A DNA stretch of 40,556 bases from an uncultured Clostridia bacterium (GCA_944364075.1 CALVVZ010000007.1:1-40556); one strand, 5' to 3'. Counted from the first letter of the stretch, positions 6,982-16,796 are shown. Translations and numbers: made by a program. Notes: a model not told the origin generated them from the letters alone.

Positions 6982-8172
6982 TTGAAGCAAAGAAAGACAA
7001 AGCGAAACTATACCTACCGTACCATGCGGGACGAACGCGCCTATGGGCTGTATTGGTACAGCGGGCTATGGAACATCCTGCGGCCTATTCTGGTGGTGTG
7101 CGCTTCGTTGGTGGTGGTTATTGGCCTTTTGTATTCCGGATGGCAGATGATTTATAACGGTTTTCTTTCGCCTATGGAGCCGGGAAGCACCGAAGAGGTT
7201 GGATTCACGGTGGCCAGCGGCGACAGCCTGACCAAGGTTTCCAACAATCTTCAGGATGCCGGCCTGATCCATGACCGTACGGTATTCAAGTACTATTGCG
7301 ACTTTGCAGGTATGGGACAGAAGATCCAGGTAGGTTCCTATAAGCTGACCCGGGGAATGACCATGTATGAGATTGCCGATCAACTGACGACCGGCGATGG
7401 TAACCCCATTGTGCGTAACATCACCATGATTCCCGGATGGACCATCGAGGACTTTGCGGAAAAGCTGTCCACAGACGGCGTGATTGCGGATAAGGAAGCC
7501 TTCCTGGAGAAGTGCCGTACAGGGGATGCCTTTGCGGACTATTATTATATCGCTGATGTGAAGGCTACCTCGGACGCCAGCCAGCGGAAGTATATCCTGG
7601 AAGGCTATCTGGCGCCCAACACTTACGAGGTGTATGTTGACGCCAGCGATGAGGACATCATCCGCAAGCTGCTTTCCCAAACGGAGGCGGAGTTCCCGGC
7701 TGAATACCAGAATCGTGCTGCGGAACTGGGCATGTCCATGGACGAAGTGCTTACGCTGGCTTCCTTGATCGAAAAGGAAGCGAAGGAAGCGGATTTTGCC
7801 AAGGTATCGGCGGTATTCCATAACCGTCTGGATCAGAATATCAAGTTGGGCAGCGATGTAACCATCCACTACATTACCGGCGTGCGGAAGATGAGCCTGA
7901 CCAACAGCGACCTGCAGGTGGATTCCCCCTATAATACGTATATGTATGCGGGTCTGCCCATCGGTCCCATATGCAATCCCTCCGCCAAGGCTATTGAAGC
8001 GGCGCTGTATCCCGACGAGATCTATGTGGCGGAAAACTATCTCTTCTTCTGCTCGAAGGACCCCGAGAGCGGCGAACTCTATTTCTCCAAGACACAGGAG
8101 GAGCACGATCAGGCGGTGGCCATCTATGCACCTCTGTGGCAGGCCTATGACGAATCCAGGGGGATTGAGTAA
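6982..8172 (+). CDS. mltG: Endolytic peptidoglycan transglycosylase MltG (YceG family)
   Basis: A 396-residue membrane-anchored enzyme that cleaves nascent glycan strands and is thought to terminate peptidoglycan synthesis. It has one membrane helix (about residues 31-53), a LysM-like region (about 72-130) and the YceG catalytic domain. The catalytic glutamate is E264 in SLIEKEAKE, followed by VFHNRL, the SDVTIHY segment, GLPIGPICNP and a final KTQEEHDQAV. The start is TTG at 6982 with GCAGGAGG at 6964-6971. In B. subtilis the equivalent yrrL also lies close to U32 peptidase genes, and here one overlaps the mltG end. Confidence 0.94.
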   Translation: MKQRKTKRNYTYRTMRDERAYGLYWYSGLWNILRPILVVCASLVVVIGLLYSGWQMIYNGFLSPMEPGSTEEVGFTVASGDSLTKVSNNLQDAGLIHDRTVFKYYCDFAGMGQKIQVGSYKLTRGMTMYEIADQLTTGDGNPIVRNITMIPGWTIEDFAEKLSTDGVIADKEAFLEKCRTGDAFADYYYIADVKATSDASQRKYILEGYLAPNTYEVYVDASDEDIIRKLLSQTEAEFPAEYQNRAAELGMSMDEVLTLASLIEKEAKEADFAKVSAVFHNRLDQNIKLGSDVTIHYITGVRKMSLTNSDLQVDSPYNTYMYAGLPIGPICNPSAKAIEAALYPDEIYVAENYLFFCSKDPESGELYFSKTQEEHDQAVAIYAPLWQAYDESRGIE

Positions 8173-9418
8173 ATTCAACAACGCGCGAAAGTTACCGGCG
8201 CGGTTGGCTCCCGCAGGCGGGATGGAGCAGCTCCGGGCCGCGCTGCGTTTTGGCGCGGACGCGGTCTATGGCGGGATGAAGCATTACGGACTGCGGGCCT
8301 TTGCGGGAAACTTTGCCCCTGAGGAGCTGGTAGAAGCGGTAGCGCTGTGCCACCGGCAGGGAAAGAAGTTCTATGTGACCATGAACATCTTCCCCTTTGA
8401 CGATCAACTCCCCGGGTTTGTGGAGGCTGCCCGCCAGGCGGAGGCGGCCGGTGTGGACGCAGCGATTGTTAGCGATCTGGGCGCCATTTGTCTCTTGCGG
8501 CAGCAGGCGCCCGGGCTTGCGCTGCACGTAAGCACCCAGGCAAGCACGGTGAACGCGCCCAGCGTGCGGCATTATGCGGCGCTGGGTTGCAGCCGGGTGA
8601 TCCTGGCACGGGAAATGAGCCTTTCCAGGTTGGAAAAACTGTGCGCCGAAATGGGAAAGGAAATCGAACTGGAAACCTTCGTGCATGGCGCATCCTGCGT
8701 GGCCTGGTCCGGACGGTGCCTGCTCAGCGCGGCGCTGACGGGGCGCAGCGGCAATCAGGGCGCTTGTGCTCAACCCTGCCGTTGGGAATACGCAGTTATG
8801 GAAAAGAAACGGCCAGGAGAATACCTCCCTCTTTATGAGGATGAACATGGTGCGTATCTATTCTCTGCCAGGGACCTCAACCTGATGCCCTTGTTGCCCC
8901 GTCTGGTTGCGGCGGGCGTAGCCAGCCTGAAGATCGAAGGCAGAATGAAGACGGAATACTATGTCGCTACGGTCGTTTCCGCATACCGCCGTGCATTGGA
9001 CGCATTGGCGCAAGGGGAGGCGACTTTTCATGCTGCGTTGCCGGGGTTGATGGCGGAGCTGGATTGCGCCAGCCATCGGGACAGCGACACGGGCTTTTTA
9101 CTGGGTGCGCCTGAACAACCGGCTGGCGCGGAAGGCTTTCACCAAAGCGCCGAATACATTGCCCGGGTCATGAACGACGCACAAGCCGGTGACATCGCCA
9201 CGGTGCAGCTGAAGAACAGGTTCTATGCCGGGGACAGGCTGGAGGTCCTGCAACCTGGCACTACCAGAGCCATGACGGCGCCGCGTTTTCGCCGCGCGGA
9301 CACCGGCGAGGAACTGGAAACCTATGGCGTGGCCGGTACGCTGTTGGAAATGCGCTTTCCGTTTCCGGTGGGCGCGGGCGATTTGATCCGCGGTGTGACG
9401 CGTAATCACCGGCAATAA
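8165..9418 (+). CDS. U32 peptidase-family protein, YrrO/TrhP-like
   Basis: A protein of about 417 residues. The N-terminal ARLAPAGGMEQLRAALRFGA matches the U32 barrel start. The U32 signature with its cysteines lies at about 168-200 (ETFVHGASCVAWSGRC, then GACAQPCRW), and IEGRMKTEYY follows. Some U32 proteins are collagenase-like peptidases; the YrrN/YrrO (TrhP) group is needed for 5-hydroxyuridine formation in tRNA. Position after mltG, as in the B. subtilis yrr cluster, favours that role. The likely start is TTG 8165, overlapping the mltG stop by 8 nt, but its ribosome site is very close, so TTG 8204 is an alternative. The longer open frame from 7946 runs over mltG and was rejected. Confidence 0.88.
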   Translation: MSKFNNARKLPARLAPAGGMEQLRAALRFGADAVYGGMKHYGLRAFAGNFAPEELVEAVALCHRQGKKFYVTMNIFPFDDQLPGFVEAARQAEAAGVDAAIVSDLGAICLLRQQAPGLALHVSTQASTVNAPSVRHYAALGCSRVILAREMSLSRLEKLCAEMGKEIELETFVHGASCVAWSGRCLLSAALTGRSGNQGACAQPCRWEYAVMEKKRPGEYLPLYEDEHGAYLFSARDLNLMPLLPRLVAAGVASLKIEGRMKTEYYVATVVSAYRRALDALAQGEATFHAALPGLMAELDCASHRDSDTGFLLGAPEQPAGAEGFHQSAEYIARVMNDAQAGDIATVQLKNRFYAGDRLEVLQPGTTRAMTAPRFRRADTGEELETYGVAGTLLEMRFPFPVGAGDLIRGVTRNHRQ

Positions 9419-9435
9419 TCCCCAGCGGCCAAACG

Positions 9436-9464
9436 TTGCAAATTGTAAATAAACATGGTAAAAT
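9436..9464 (+). promoter_or_regulatory. Promoter of rex
   Basis: TTGCAA (9436-9441) and TAAAAT (9459-9464) are exactly 17 bp apart, 51 nt before the rex start. I did not find a convincing Rex operator palindrome here. Confidence 0.75.
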
Positions 9465-9514
9465 ACGCAAATAGATAGTTTTTTTCATGATGGTTGGGCG
9501 AAGGGGGAAAGCTC

Positions 9515-10147
9515 ATGGCAGGTTATGTATCAGACGCGGTTATCCGCCGTCTTCCGGGTTATTATCGGCATTTGCGGGAGCTGGAGGCACAGGATGTGAA
9601 ACATATATCATCCCAGCAGCTGGGCGAGCGGATGCAGCTCACTCCCTCGCAGATCCGCCAGGACATCAACTGCTTTGGCGGTTTTGGACGGCAAGGTTAT
9701 GGCTATACGGTCACCGAACTCAAGGAACATATCGGGAAAATTCTGGGGTTGGACAGACAGCACCGGATGATTGTCATCGGCGCGGGCAATATGGGCAGCG
9801 CGGTGGCTCAGTATCCTTCCTTTGCCCGGGAAGGCTTTGAAGTGATCGCCATGTTTGACGTAGACCCGTCCAAGGTGGGCACGCGGCTGGGCAATATTCC
9901 GATTTTTCCCATGGAAGATCTGGAAAACTATCTGGATGACCATCATGTGGACGTGGCCGTGCTGTCCCTGCCCGTATCTGCGGCACAGAAAACCCTGAAC
10001 CGCATTGCCGAATGCGGCATCAAAGCGGTATGGAACTTTGCGCCCACGGATCTGCATCATCCTGAGGAAATGATTGTGGTGAACGTTCATCTCAGCGATA
10101 GCCTGCAAATTCTTTCCTACAAGATGGCGCATATGGAAGAAGCTTAA
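9515..10147 (+). CDS. rex: Redox-sensing transcriptional repressor Rex
   Basis: A 210-residue regulator. Residues 1-75 form the winged-helix DNA-binding domain (AVIRRLPGYYRHLREL, SSQQLGERMQLTPSQIRQD, then GGFGRQGYGY). A Rossmann NAD(H)-binding domain follows with GAGNMGSAVA at 89-98 and the FDVDPSKVG strand end. Rex represses fermentation and respiration genes until NADH rises. ATG 9515 is preceded by AAGGGGGAAA (9501-9510); the in-frame GTG/ATG codons further upstream have no such site. Length is typical (about 210). It has its own promoter; the VanW-family gene follows after 67 nt. Confidence 0.95.
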   Translation: MAGYVSDAVIRRLPGYYRHLRELEAQDVKHISSQQLGERMQLTPSQIRQDINCFGGFGRQGYGYTVTELKEHIGKILGLDRQHRMIVIGAGNMGSAVAQYPSFAREGFEVIAMFDVDPSKVGTRLGNIPIFPMEDLENYLDDHHVDVAVLSLPVSAAQKTLNRIAECGIKAVWNFAPTDLHHPEEMIVVNVHLSDSLQILSYKMAHMEEA

Positions 10148-10214
10148 AACAGCAGGGAAATGCGAGGTCAAAGCGTTTCCTTTGCAACGGAAACAGCGGC
10201 AGGAGGAACGCCCC

Positions 10215-11972
10215 ATGCAGGAATTCCCTTCCCGGGAAACTCATACCAAGGACGCGCAGGGCAGCGGCTATGTCCGCCGCCCGCGTGTTGTATATGCCCA
10301 GCAGCCGGGCGCGTGGCAGAACCCGGGGCGCAAGCCTTTGGGACGCACGGAGGAGTTGGGCGATGATCCATACGCGGGCCGGCGCAACCGCCAGGAGCCA
10401 TCGCCTGCTCCTGGACGCGGGAATGCTCCCGCTGCTTCCGGCGCACAGGGAGGCAGCGGACAACGCCGAGGTGGAAAGAAGAAAAAGAAGAAGCATCGTG
10501 CGCTTTATGTGACGGTAATTCTTCTGTGCGTGATGGCTATGACCGCGTTGGCGCTTTTTGTGGCGCCGCAGGTGCTGGGCGTGACCTGGTCCGGATTGCC
10601 CAACTATGCCTTTATGAACGGTTCCATTATCTCCTTGAACCTGAAAGCCTATAACGACTACAAGGCATACCGGCAATACATGGCGGAGGGCACAATTTTT
10701 CCCGGGGTATACGTGGATGGTATCCATGTGGGCGGTATGACCATGGCGCGGGCAAAGGAGACTCTGGAGGCGGCGCATACGGATACTGCGGGGCTGTTCA
10801 GCGTTACGGTAAACATCGGCAACAAATCCTGGGTGATCGACTCCAGCCGTGTACCTTTGACGCGCAATTACGATCAGATCCTTGCCCAGGCATATGCCCT
10901 GGGACGGAGCAACACCACAAGCATCCGCGGTACGGGCGTAACACCCTTTCAGGAGCGGCTGAACGCGGCGCTTCGCTTGCGGGAGGAACCGGTGAGCCTG
11001 AGCACCTCCATGACCTATGACAAGACCACGATCCGCGCCTTGACAGACAGCATTGTGGACTATGTGAATCGCGATCCCATTGATTCCATTGTCACTACCT
11101 TCAACTTTGATACCAAGGAATTTACTTTCAGCGACGACCAGGCCGGTGTATATGTGGACGGGGACGAGCTGTACAACCGGGTAATCACCGCACTGGATAC
11201 AGGCGACCTGTTTGCGACCATGACCATTGAACCCGAGATCCTCCTGGCGGCTACTACCAAAACGGAGCTGATGAATTCCTTCAAACTCATGGCCTCCTAT
11301 ACTACCAAAACCACCAGCAATAGCAACCGGAATACCAATATTGAGCTATCCGCGAACGCCATTAACGGCACGACGCTCTATCCGGGTGATACGTTCTCCT
11401 TTAACGAAGCGACCGGAGAGCGTACGGCGGAGAAGGGGTACAAGGAAGCGGCCGCCATTTCCGGCGGACAAAGCGTACCCGAGGTGGGGGGCGGCGTTTG
11501 CCAGACATCGTCTACGCTGTTCAACGCCGTGGCCCGGGCCAACCTGGAAATTGTATACCGCTCACCGCATGCCTGGCCCAGCGACTATGTGGAAAAAGGC
11601 ATGGACGCCACGGTTAACTGGCCCAACCTGGATTTCAAATTCAAAAACAATACGGATTATCCTGTGTTCATTGTGGCCTACTATGAAGACCGGAAGGTGA
11701 CGGTGGAGCTGTACGGCGTGGGCCTGCAGGACGGCATGACCATTGATCTGCAGAGTGTGGTGACGCGCACCATCCCTGCGCCGGAAGGCACGAAGTATGT
11801 GTTGAATACCTCTCTTGCTCCTGGAGAGACCAAGGATACCGTCAAGGCACGCACCGGGTACGAGGTGGAGACCTATCAGGTATGGTATAAAAACGGCGAG
11901 GAGGTCAGCAGGAATCTGCTGTGTACCTCTACCTACAAGGCTTATCAAAAAACCGTGGAGTACAACGAATGA
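10215..11972 (+). CDS. VanW-family surface protein with peptidoglycan-binding and G5-like regions
   Basis: A 585-residue single-pass membrane protein. Residues 1-95 are a low-complexity, Gly/Pro/Arg-rich cytoplasmic segment ending in a lysine run (KKKKKKHR), followed by a membrane helix at about 96-117. The outer part has a PG-binding-4-like region (about 150-345), a VanW domain (about 355-500, with LYPGDTFSFNEATGERT and GGGVCQTSSTLFNA) and a C-terminal G5-like region. VanW was first noted in glycopeptide-resistance clusters; its biochemical function is not settled. AGGAGG (10201-10206) sets ATG 10215, not the in-frame TTG at 10182. It probably follows rex on the same transcript and is closed by a terminator. 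Confidence 0.9.
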   Translation: MQEFPSRETHTKDAQGSGYVRRPRVVYAQQPGAWQNPGRKPLGRTEELGDDPYAGRRNRQEPSPAPGRGNAPAASGAQGGSGQRRGGKKKKKKHRALYVTVILLCVMAMTALALFVAPQVLGVTWSGLPNYAFMNGSIISLNLKAYNDYKAYRQYMAEGTIFPGVYVDGIHVGGMTMARAKETLEAAHTDTAGLFSVTVNIGNKSWVIDSSRVPLTRNYDQILAQAYALGRSNTTSIRGTGVTPFQERLNAALRLREEPVSLSTSMTYDKTTIRALTDSIVDYVNRDPIDSIVTTFNFDTKEFTFSDDQAGVYVDGDELYNRVITALDTGDLFATMTIEPEILLAATTKTELMNSFKLMASYTTKTTSNSNRNTNIELSANAINGTTLYPGDTFSFNEATGERTAEKGYKEAAAISGGQSVPEVGGGVCQTSSTLFNAVARANLEIVYRSPHAWPSDYVEKGMDATVNWPNLDFKFKNNTDYPVFIVAYYEDRKVTVELYGVGLQDGMTIDLQSVVTRTIPAPEGTKYVLNTSLAPGETKDTVKARTGYEVETYQVWYKNGEEVSRNLLCTSTYKAYQKTVEYNE

Positions 11973-11985
11973 CCGCTGGTCTTTC

Positions 11986-12022
11986 GGGGCGGATGCGTGC
12001 GGAGGGCGCATCCGCCCCTTTT
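11986..12022 (+). terminator. Rho-independent terminator after the VanW gene
   Basis: Twelve-base arms GGGGCGGATGCG (11986-11997) and CGCATCCGCCCC (12007-12018) pair perfectly and are followed by TTTT. It starts 14 nt after the stop codon. Confidence 0.92.
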
Positions 12023-12111
12023 GCGAATAGGGTCAAGGAAGGGCATGGAAACCAATAGATTGCGCTTGACGCGGACCCAAATTCCAGCAAGGGTACGAAG
12101 GAGGGGCGTGG

Positions 12112-14108
12112 ATGTACTTTGGTGCTGATTATTATCCCGAGCATTGGCCCAGAGAGCGCTGGGAAACTGAGGCGGAAATGATGGCGGCGGCAAACATCAA
12201 TCTGGTGTGCATGGGGGATTTGTCTGGGCGCTGCTGGAACCCAGAAAGGGAATGTTCGACTTTGCCTGGCTGGATGAAGCTATTGCCGTGCTAGGTAGGC
12301 ATGGGATTTTCACCGTGCTGGGAACGCCCACCGCTACGCCGCCCAAATGGCTGATGGACCGGCACACCGATATTTTATCCGGTTGATCTGTACGGTCTGC
12401 GCAAGGGGTTTGGAACCAGGCGGCACTACTGTGCCGGCAATCAGGCGTACCATCACCATGTGCGGCGCATGGTGGACGCCATGGCGGTGCATTATGGCAA
12501 TCATCCCCAGGTGGTAGCCTGGCAGATTGACAACGAGTTTGACGTACGCTATTGCGACGCTTGCCAGGAAGGTTTCCGGCAATGGCTCGAGGCGCGCTAT
12601 GGAACCATTGAATCGGTCAATGCCGCGTGAGGAACGAACTTCTGGAGCCAGACCTACCAGTGCTTCGAGCAGGTCGTCATTCCACGGTATACAGCCTCCG
12701 ACGGGTTCGCGCAGGTCAGCGGCAGCCAAGGAATCGGCGCGCCGCCCAATACGCATAACCCGGGCCTGCTGCTGGACTATCGACGCTACCAGTCGGATAC
12801 GGTGGTGGCTTTTCAGCGGATGCAGATCGATATTCTGCGACGTTATACGGACCGTCCCATTACCCATAATTTTATGGGACATTTCAGCGACCTGGATTAT
12901 TTTGACCTGGGCAGGGACCTGGATTTCGTTTCCTGGGACTGCTATCCCAACAACATGTGGGGCGTCAGCGACCGGGACAACGTCGCCATGGCCCACGATC
13001 TCATGCGAGGCATCAAGGGGCGGAATTTCTGGGTCATGGAGCAGCAGTGCGGGCCATGCGGTTGGCAGACCATGGGGGATACGCCCGAACCGGGTCAAGT
13101 GCGCCTGGATATATCGGTCCCTTGCCCATAGTGCGGAAGCCATTGTCTTTTTCCGCTGGCGCTTGCCCCTGCATGGAACGGAACAATACTGGCACGGGTT
13201 ATTGGATCATGACGGGACGGGCAGGCGGCGGTATCGCGAGGCGGCCGCGCTGGGGAAGGAACTGGCGGAGTTGAAGGATCTGTTTGTGGGCGCGCAAAAC
13301 GTGAGCCGGGTTGCGCTGATCAAATCCTACGACAATGCCTGGAGTCACCGGGCGCAGCCACACAGCGCTTCCTTTGATTACAACCGGCTTTTGCAGGACT
13401 ACTATACGGCGCTTCGAGCATCCCAGGTTGCGGTGGACGTAACCGGCGTGGAGACGGATTTCAGTCCCTATCGCCTGATACTTCTGCTGGCCTTTAACCT
13501 GATGACGCCTGCCATCCTGGAAAAATGCAGGACGTATGTACAGGACGGTGGTCATCTGCTGATTACTTTCCGCTCGAGCACAAGAAATAGGGATAACAGC
13601 ATGATGGAACTGCCCGCGTCGGGATATTCTGCCGGACTGGCCGGCGTGACCCTGGAGGAGTACGACGCGCTTTCCAGAGGCCGTCAGGTAGCGGTGCGGG
13701 GAGAAAATCTCCAGGGAGCCGCCTCTGTTTGGTGTGATGCGCTCAGCTGCCAGGGCGCCGTGCCGCTGGCCAGCTTTGCCAGCCAATGTTATGCCGGGGC
13801 TCCGACGGTTACAGTGCATGCCGTAGGCGCAGGTTGCGATCTGGACACGCAGGGATTGAAGCAGTTGCTTGGGCAGGTACTGACGGATGCAGACGCAGCG
13901 CCTGAATGTCCTGCGCCGCCCTCCGGGGTTGAAGTCGTCGTTAAGGAAAAGGCGGGGGAAGCGTTACCTGTTCGCGTTGAATCACATGCCTGAACCGGCG
14001 GAGATCCCGCTTGAGGGACGCTATACGGAATTGCTGTCCCGCCGGACTGCGGAGCAGAAATGGATCCTGGAAGGGTACGGCGTAGCTATTTTACAGGCAG
14101 AGGACTGA
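12112..14108 (+). pseudogene. GH42 beta-galactosidase pseudogene, five disabling lesions
   Basis: The concatenated frames give a GH42 enzyme of about 660 residues, the normal family length. It begins MYFGADYYPEHWPRERW after AAGGAGGGG. It retains the acid/base region AWQIDNEF (near 12520-12540) and the nucleophile region VMEQQCGPCGW (near 13030-13070), plus the GTEQYWHG segment. Lesions in order: loss of one base near 12217-12219; one extra base near 12378; TGG to TGA at 12628-12630 in NAAWGTNFW; loss of one base near 13105; one extra G in the G run at 13954-13958. A short in-frame deletion near 13831 is also likely. The last piece ends at 14108 before a terminator. No other gene in the window is frameshifted, so poor assembly is less likely than decay. 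Confidence 0.92.
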
Positions 14109-14115
14109 GACGCCT

Positions 14116-14165
14116 GGAGGGCGTGCGGTATCGACCGGAGCGGCGATGCGGCGCGCCCTCCTTTT
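14116..14165 (+). terminator. Rho-independent terminator after the GH42 pseudogene
   Basis: GGAGGGCGTGC (14116-14126) pairs with GCGCGCCCTCC (14151-14161) with one mismatch, followed by TTTT at 14162-14165. It is still intact although the gene it served has decayed. Confidence 0.85.
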
Positions 14166-14221
14166 ATCCGTAGACAGACGAGGAAGCAAAAGTTTTTTCC
14201 GTCCTGTGGCGCCCCAAAATG

Positions 14222-14250
14222 TTGACCTTTTCCGCGGCCCATGGTACATT
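14222..14250 (+). promoter_or_regulatory. Promoter of the radical SAM / rng / miaB block
   Basis: TTGACC (14222-14227) and TACATT (14245-14250) are 17 bp apart, predicting a start near 14257. The in-frame ATG at 14241 would lie inside this promoter, which supports the TTG start at 14286. Confidence 0.65.
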
Positions 14251-14285
14251 ATAGGGAGCGATTTTTCGCAAAGGAGGACGCTTGG

Positions 14286-16127
14286 TTGTTTGACCAGAAG
14301 ATCGAGGCAATGATCGAGCAGGTGCAAAAGCCTGCCAGATATACCGGCGGTGAGATGAACACGGCCATCAAGCCCTGGGAGGCGGCGGAGGTCCGCTTTG
14401 CCTTCTGCTTCCCGGACACGTATGAAGTGGCCATGTCCCACCTGGGAATGAAGATCCTTTATGGGGTAATCAATCAGCAGCCCTGGGCGCTGTGCGAGCG
14501 GGTATGCATGCCCTGGGTGGATATGAAGGCGCTGATGGAAAAGGAAGGCGTTCCGCTGTTTTCCCTGGAAACTCGCACGCCCCTGAACCGCTTTGACGTG
14601 GTGGGCTTTACCCTCCAGTACGAGATGAGCTATTCCAATATCCTGGCGATGCTGAAACTGGGCGGGATTCCCTTGCATACGGCCGAACGCTCCGATACGG
14701 ACCCCATCGTCTGCGTGGGCGGCCCCTGCGCCTTTAATCCCGAACCGCTGGCGGACTTTGTGGACGCGGTGATGATCGGCGACGGCGAAGAGATGATCGT
14801 GGAGTTCATTGCCGCGGTACGGGCATGGAAGAAGAGCGGGGAACCACGGGAGGCATGCCTGCGCCGTCTGGCAAAGATTCCCGGCGTTTACGTGCCTTCC
14901 TTCTATGAGGTGACCTATCATGACGACGGCACCATTGCCTCCTTTACGCCCACGCAGCCGGAAGCTCCGGCCACGGTGCGCAAGCGTCTGGTGCTGGACA
15001 TGGACAAGGCCTATTATCCTACGGAGATTCCCGTGCCGTATACGGAGATTGTCCATGACCGCATTATGCTGGAAATCATGCGGGGGTGTACCCGCGGCTG
15101 CCGGTTTTGCGAGGCCGGTATCCTGTATCGACCGGTGCGTGAGCGCTCCCTGGAGCGGTTGATGGAGCTGGCCCGGGCGCTGGAAAAGAGCACGGGCTAT
15201 GAGGAAATCAGCCTGTCGTCCCTCTCCAGCGGCGACTATACCTGTCTGCCTGAGTTGATTCGGGCGCTAATGAAGGAATTCCGGGAGAAGCGCGTTTCCG
15301 TGAGCTTGCCTTCCCTGCGCATCGACAGCGTGCTCAAGGATTCCCTGGAGGAGACCCAACAGGTGAAAAAGTCCAGCCTGACTTTCGCCCCGGAGGCGGG
15401 CACCCAGCGCCTGCGGGACGTCATCAACAAGGGCGTTACCGAACAGGATCTGGTGGAAAAGGTTACCGACGCTTTCCAGGGCGGCTGGAGCAGTGTGAAG
15501 CTGTACTTCATGATCGGACTGCCTACGGAAACCTATGAGGATCTGGACGGCATTGGACATCTGGCGCAGGTGGTAAACCGGGCTTACTTCACCGTGCCCA
15601 AGGATCAACGTGCCCGGGGACTTCGGGTCACCTGCAGCGCGTCCAGTTTTGTCCCCAAGCCTTTTACGCCCTTCCAATGGGAGCCTCAGGATACCCAGCA
15701 GCAAATCAAGGACAAGCAGGCCTATCTGCGGGAAGTGCTTCGGCGGATCAAAGGCGTGAATTTCAACTGGCACGAGCCGGAGCTGAGCTACCTGGAGGCG
15801 TGCTTTTCCCGGGGCGACCGGCGTCTGGGCAAGGTGCTGGAGCGCGCGGTGGAAAAGGGCTGTATTCTGGACGGCTGGAGCGAACAGTTCCGCTTCGATA
15901 CCTGGATGGACGCCTTCCGGGAGTGCGGACTGGACCCTGAATGGTACGCTTACCGCCGCCGGGACAAGAATGAGATATTGCCCTGGGATTTCATTGATGC
16001 GGGCGTGACCAAGGCGTTTTTGTGGCGTGAAAAGGAAAAGGCTGAGCGAGGGGAGATCACGCCGGATTGCCGGCAGGGTTGCCAGGGCTGCGGCCTGCGC
16101 CGCTTCGAGGGGGTGTGCCAGGGGTGA
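14286..16127 (+). CDS. B12-binding-type radical SAM protein (TIGR03960 family)
   Basis: A 613-residue protein. The N-terminal half (about 30-190) resembles a cobalamin-binding Rossmann region (CFPDTYEVAMSHLG, VVGFTLQYEMSYSN, GGPCAFNPEPLADF, IGDGEE). The radical SAM domain has the cluster motif with C268, C272 and C275 in GCTRGCRFC. A C-terminal region ends with a Cys-rich stretch (CRQGCQGCGLRRF). The family's reaction is unknown. AAGGAGG (14271-14277) lies 8 nt before TTG 14286, and a promoter covers the alternative ATG at 14241. The next gene, a TIGR03936/DUF2344 protein, is its standard partner; the two overlap by 4 nt. Confidence 0.9.
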   Translation: MFDQKIEAMIEQVQKPARYTGGEMNTAIKPWEAAEVRFAFCFPDTYEVAMSHLGMKILYGVINQQPWALCERVCMPWVDMKALMEKEGVPLFSLETRTPLNRFDVVGFTLQYEMSYSNILAMLKLGGIPLHTAERSDTDPIVCVGGPCAFNPEPLADFVDAVMIGDGEEMIVEFIAAVRAWKKSGEPREACLRRLAKIPGVYVPSFYEVTYHDDGTIASFTPTQPEAPATVRKRLVLDMDKAYYPTEIPVPYTEIVHDRIMLEIMRGCTRGCRFCEAGILYRPVRERSLERLMELARALEKSTGYEEISLSSLSSGDYTCLPELIRALMKEFREKRVSVSLPSLRIDSVLKDSLEETQQVKKSSLTFAPEAGTQRLRDVINKGVTEQDLVEKVTDAFQGGWSSVKLYFMIGLPTETYEDLDGIGHLAQVVNRAYFTVPKDQRARGLRVTCSASSFVPKPFTPFQWEPQDTQQQIKDKQAYLREVLRRIKGVNFNWHEPELSYLEACFSRGDRRLGKVLERAVEKGCILDGWSEQFRFDTWMDAFRECGLDPEWYAYRRRDKNEILPWDFIDAGVTKAFLWREKEKAERGEITPDCRQGCQGCGLRRFEGVCQG

Positions 16128-16795
16128 GAATGCTTGCGGTATTCTGTAAAGGCGAACGCCTGCGGCATATCGGCCACCTGGACCTGATGCGCGCCATGCA
16201 GCGCGCCCTTCGCCGCAGCGGGCTGCCCGTAGGTTATAGCAAGGGGTTCAATCCGCATATCCTGCTGACCTTTGCTTCCGCATTGTCCACCGGCGCGTGG
16301 GGGAGGCGCGAGATCATGGATGTCACGCTGGAAGAGGAAGTCTCCCCCGATGAATTCCTTGCGGCGATGAACGCCGCTCTCCCGGAGGATCTGCGTGTGC
16401 TGTCCGCGCGGGCCATAGACGACCGGCATCCGGCGTTGATGGCGATGGTGACGGCGGCGGAATATACCCTGACTTTGACGGATACGGACACTGCCAACGC
16501 GCTGTGCGCATGCAAAGATGGTTTTTTGGGGCAGGAGGCCATTGTCACACCACGGAAAACCAAGAGCGGAGTCAAGGATTGCGACGTCAAGCCCTTGATT
16601 CTGGAGCTTGCCATGGCGGGCACGCAGGTGCGTGCGAAGCTCTGCCTGACGGAAAGCACTTCCTGCAAGCCTGATATGCTGCTCAATGCCTGGTGCGCCT
16701 ATGCCGGACGGCCGGTACCGCGTTATCTGGTCTGCCGGGAAAGCCTGTGGGGCACGGATGGCGAAGGCCGGCTTCAGATGCTGGAGACGCTGTAA
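16124..16795 (+). CDS. Radical SAM-linked protein (TIGR03936 / DUF2344)
   Basis: A 223-residue protein with the family's opening pattern: an initial strand, then RHIGHLDLMRAMQRALRRSG and YSKGFNPHILLTFA. In Clostridia it is encoded directly after, or fused to, the TIGR03960 radical SAM protein, and it is thought to act with it; the substrate is unknown. I chose GTG 16124, which overlaps the upstream stop as GTGA and has GAGGGGG (16107-16113) 10 nt before it. ATG 16130 two codons later is the alternative. The open frame from 16067 lies inside the upstream gene. RNase E/G follows after 1 nt, so all are likely one operon. Confidence 0.88.
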   Translation: MRMLAVFCKGERLRHIGHLDLMRAMQRALRRSGLPVGYSKGFNPHILLTFASALSTGAWGRREIMDVTLEEEVSPDEFLAAMNAALPEDLRVLSARAIDDRHPALMAMVTAAEYTLTLTDTDTANALCACKDGFLGQEAIVTPRKTKSGVKDCDVKPLILELAMAGTQVRAKLCLTESTSCKPDMLLNAWCAYAGRPVPRYLVCRESLWGTDGEGRLQMLETL

Positions 16796-16796
16796 C

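Noticed and set aside
9436-9514. Rex operator upstream of rex
   Set aside because: The TTGTAAATAAACA stretch resembles half of a Rex site but there is no matching second half, so I do not call autoregulation.
12112-14108. Programmed frameshifting or several small real genes in the GH42 region
   Set aside because: There are five separate lesions of both signs including a nonsense codon, with no slippery-site pattern common to them; a decaying single gene is simpler.
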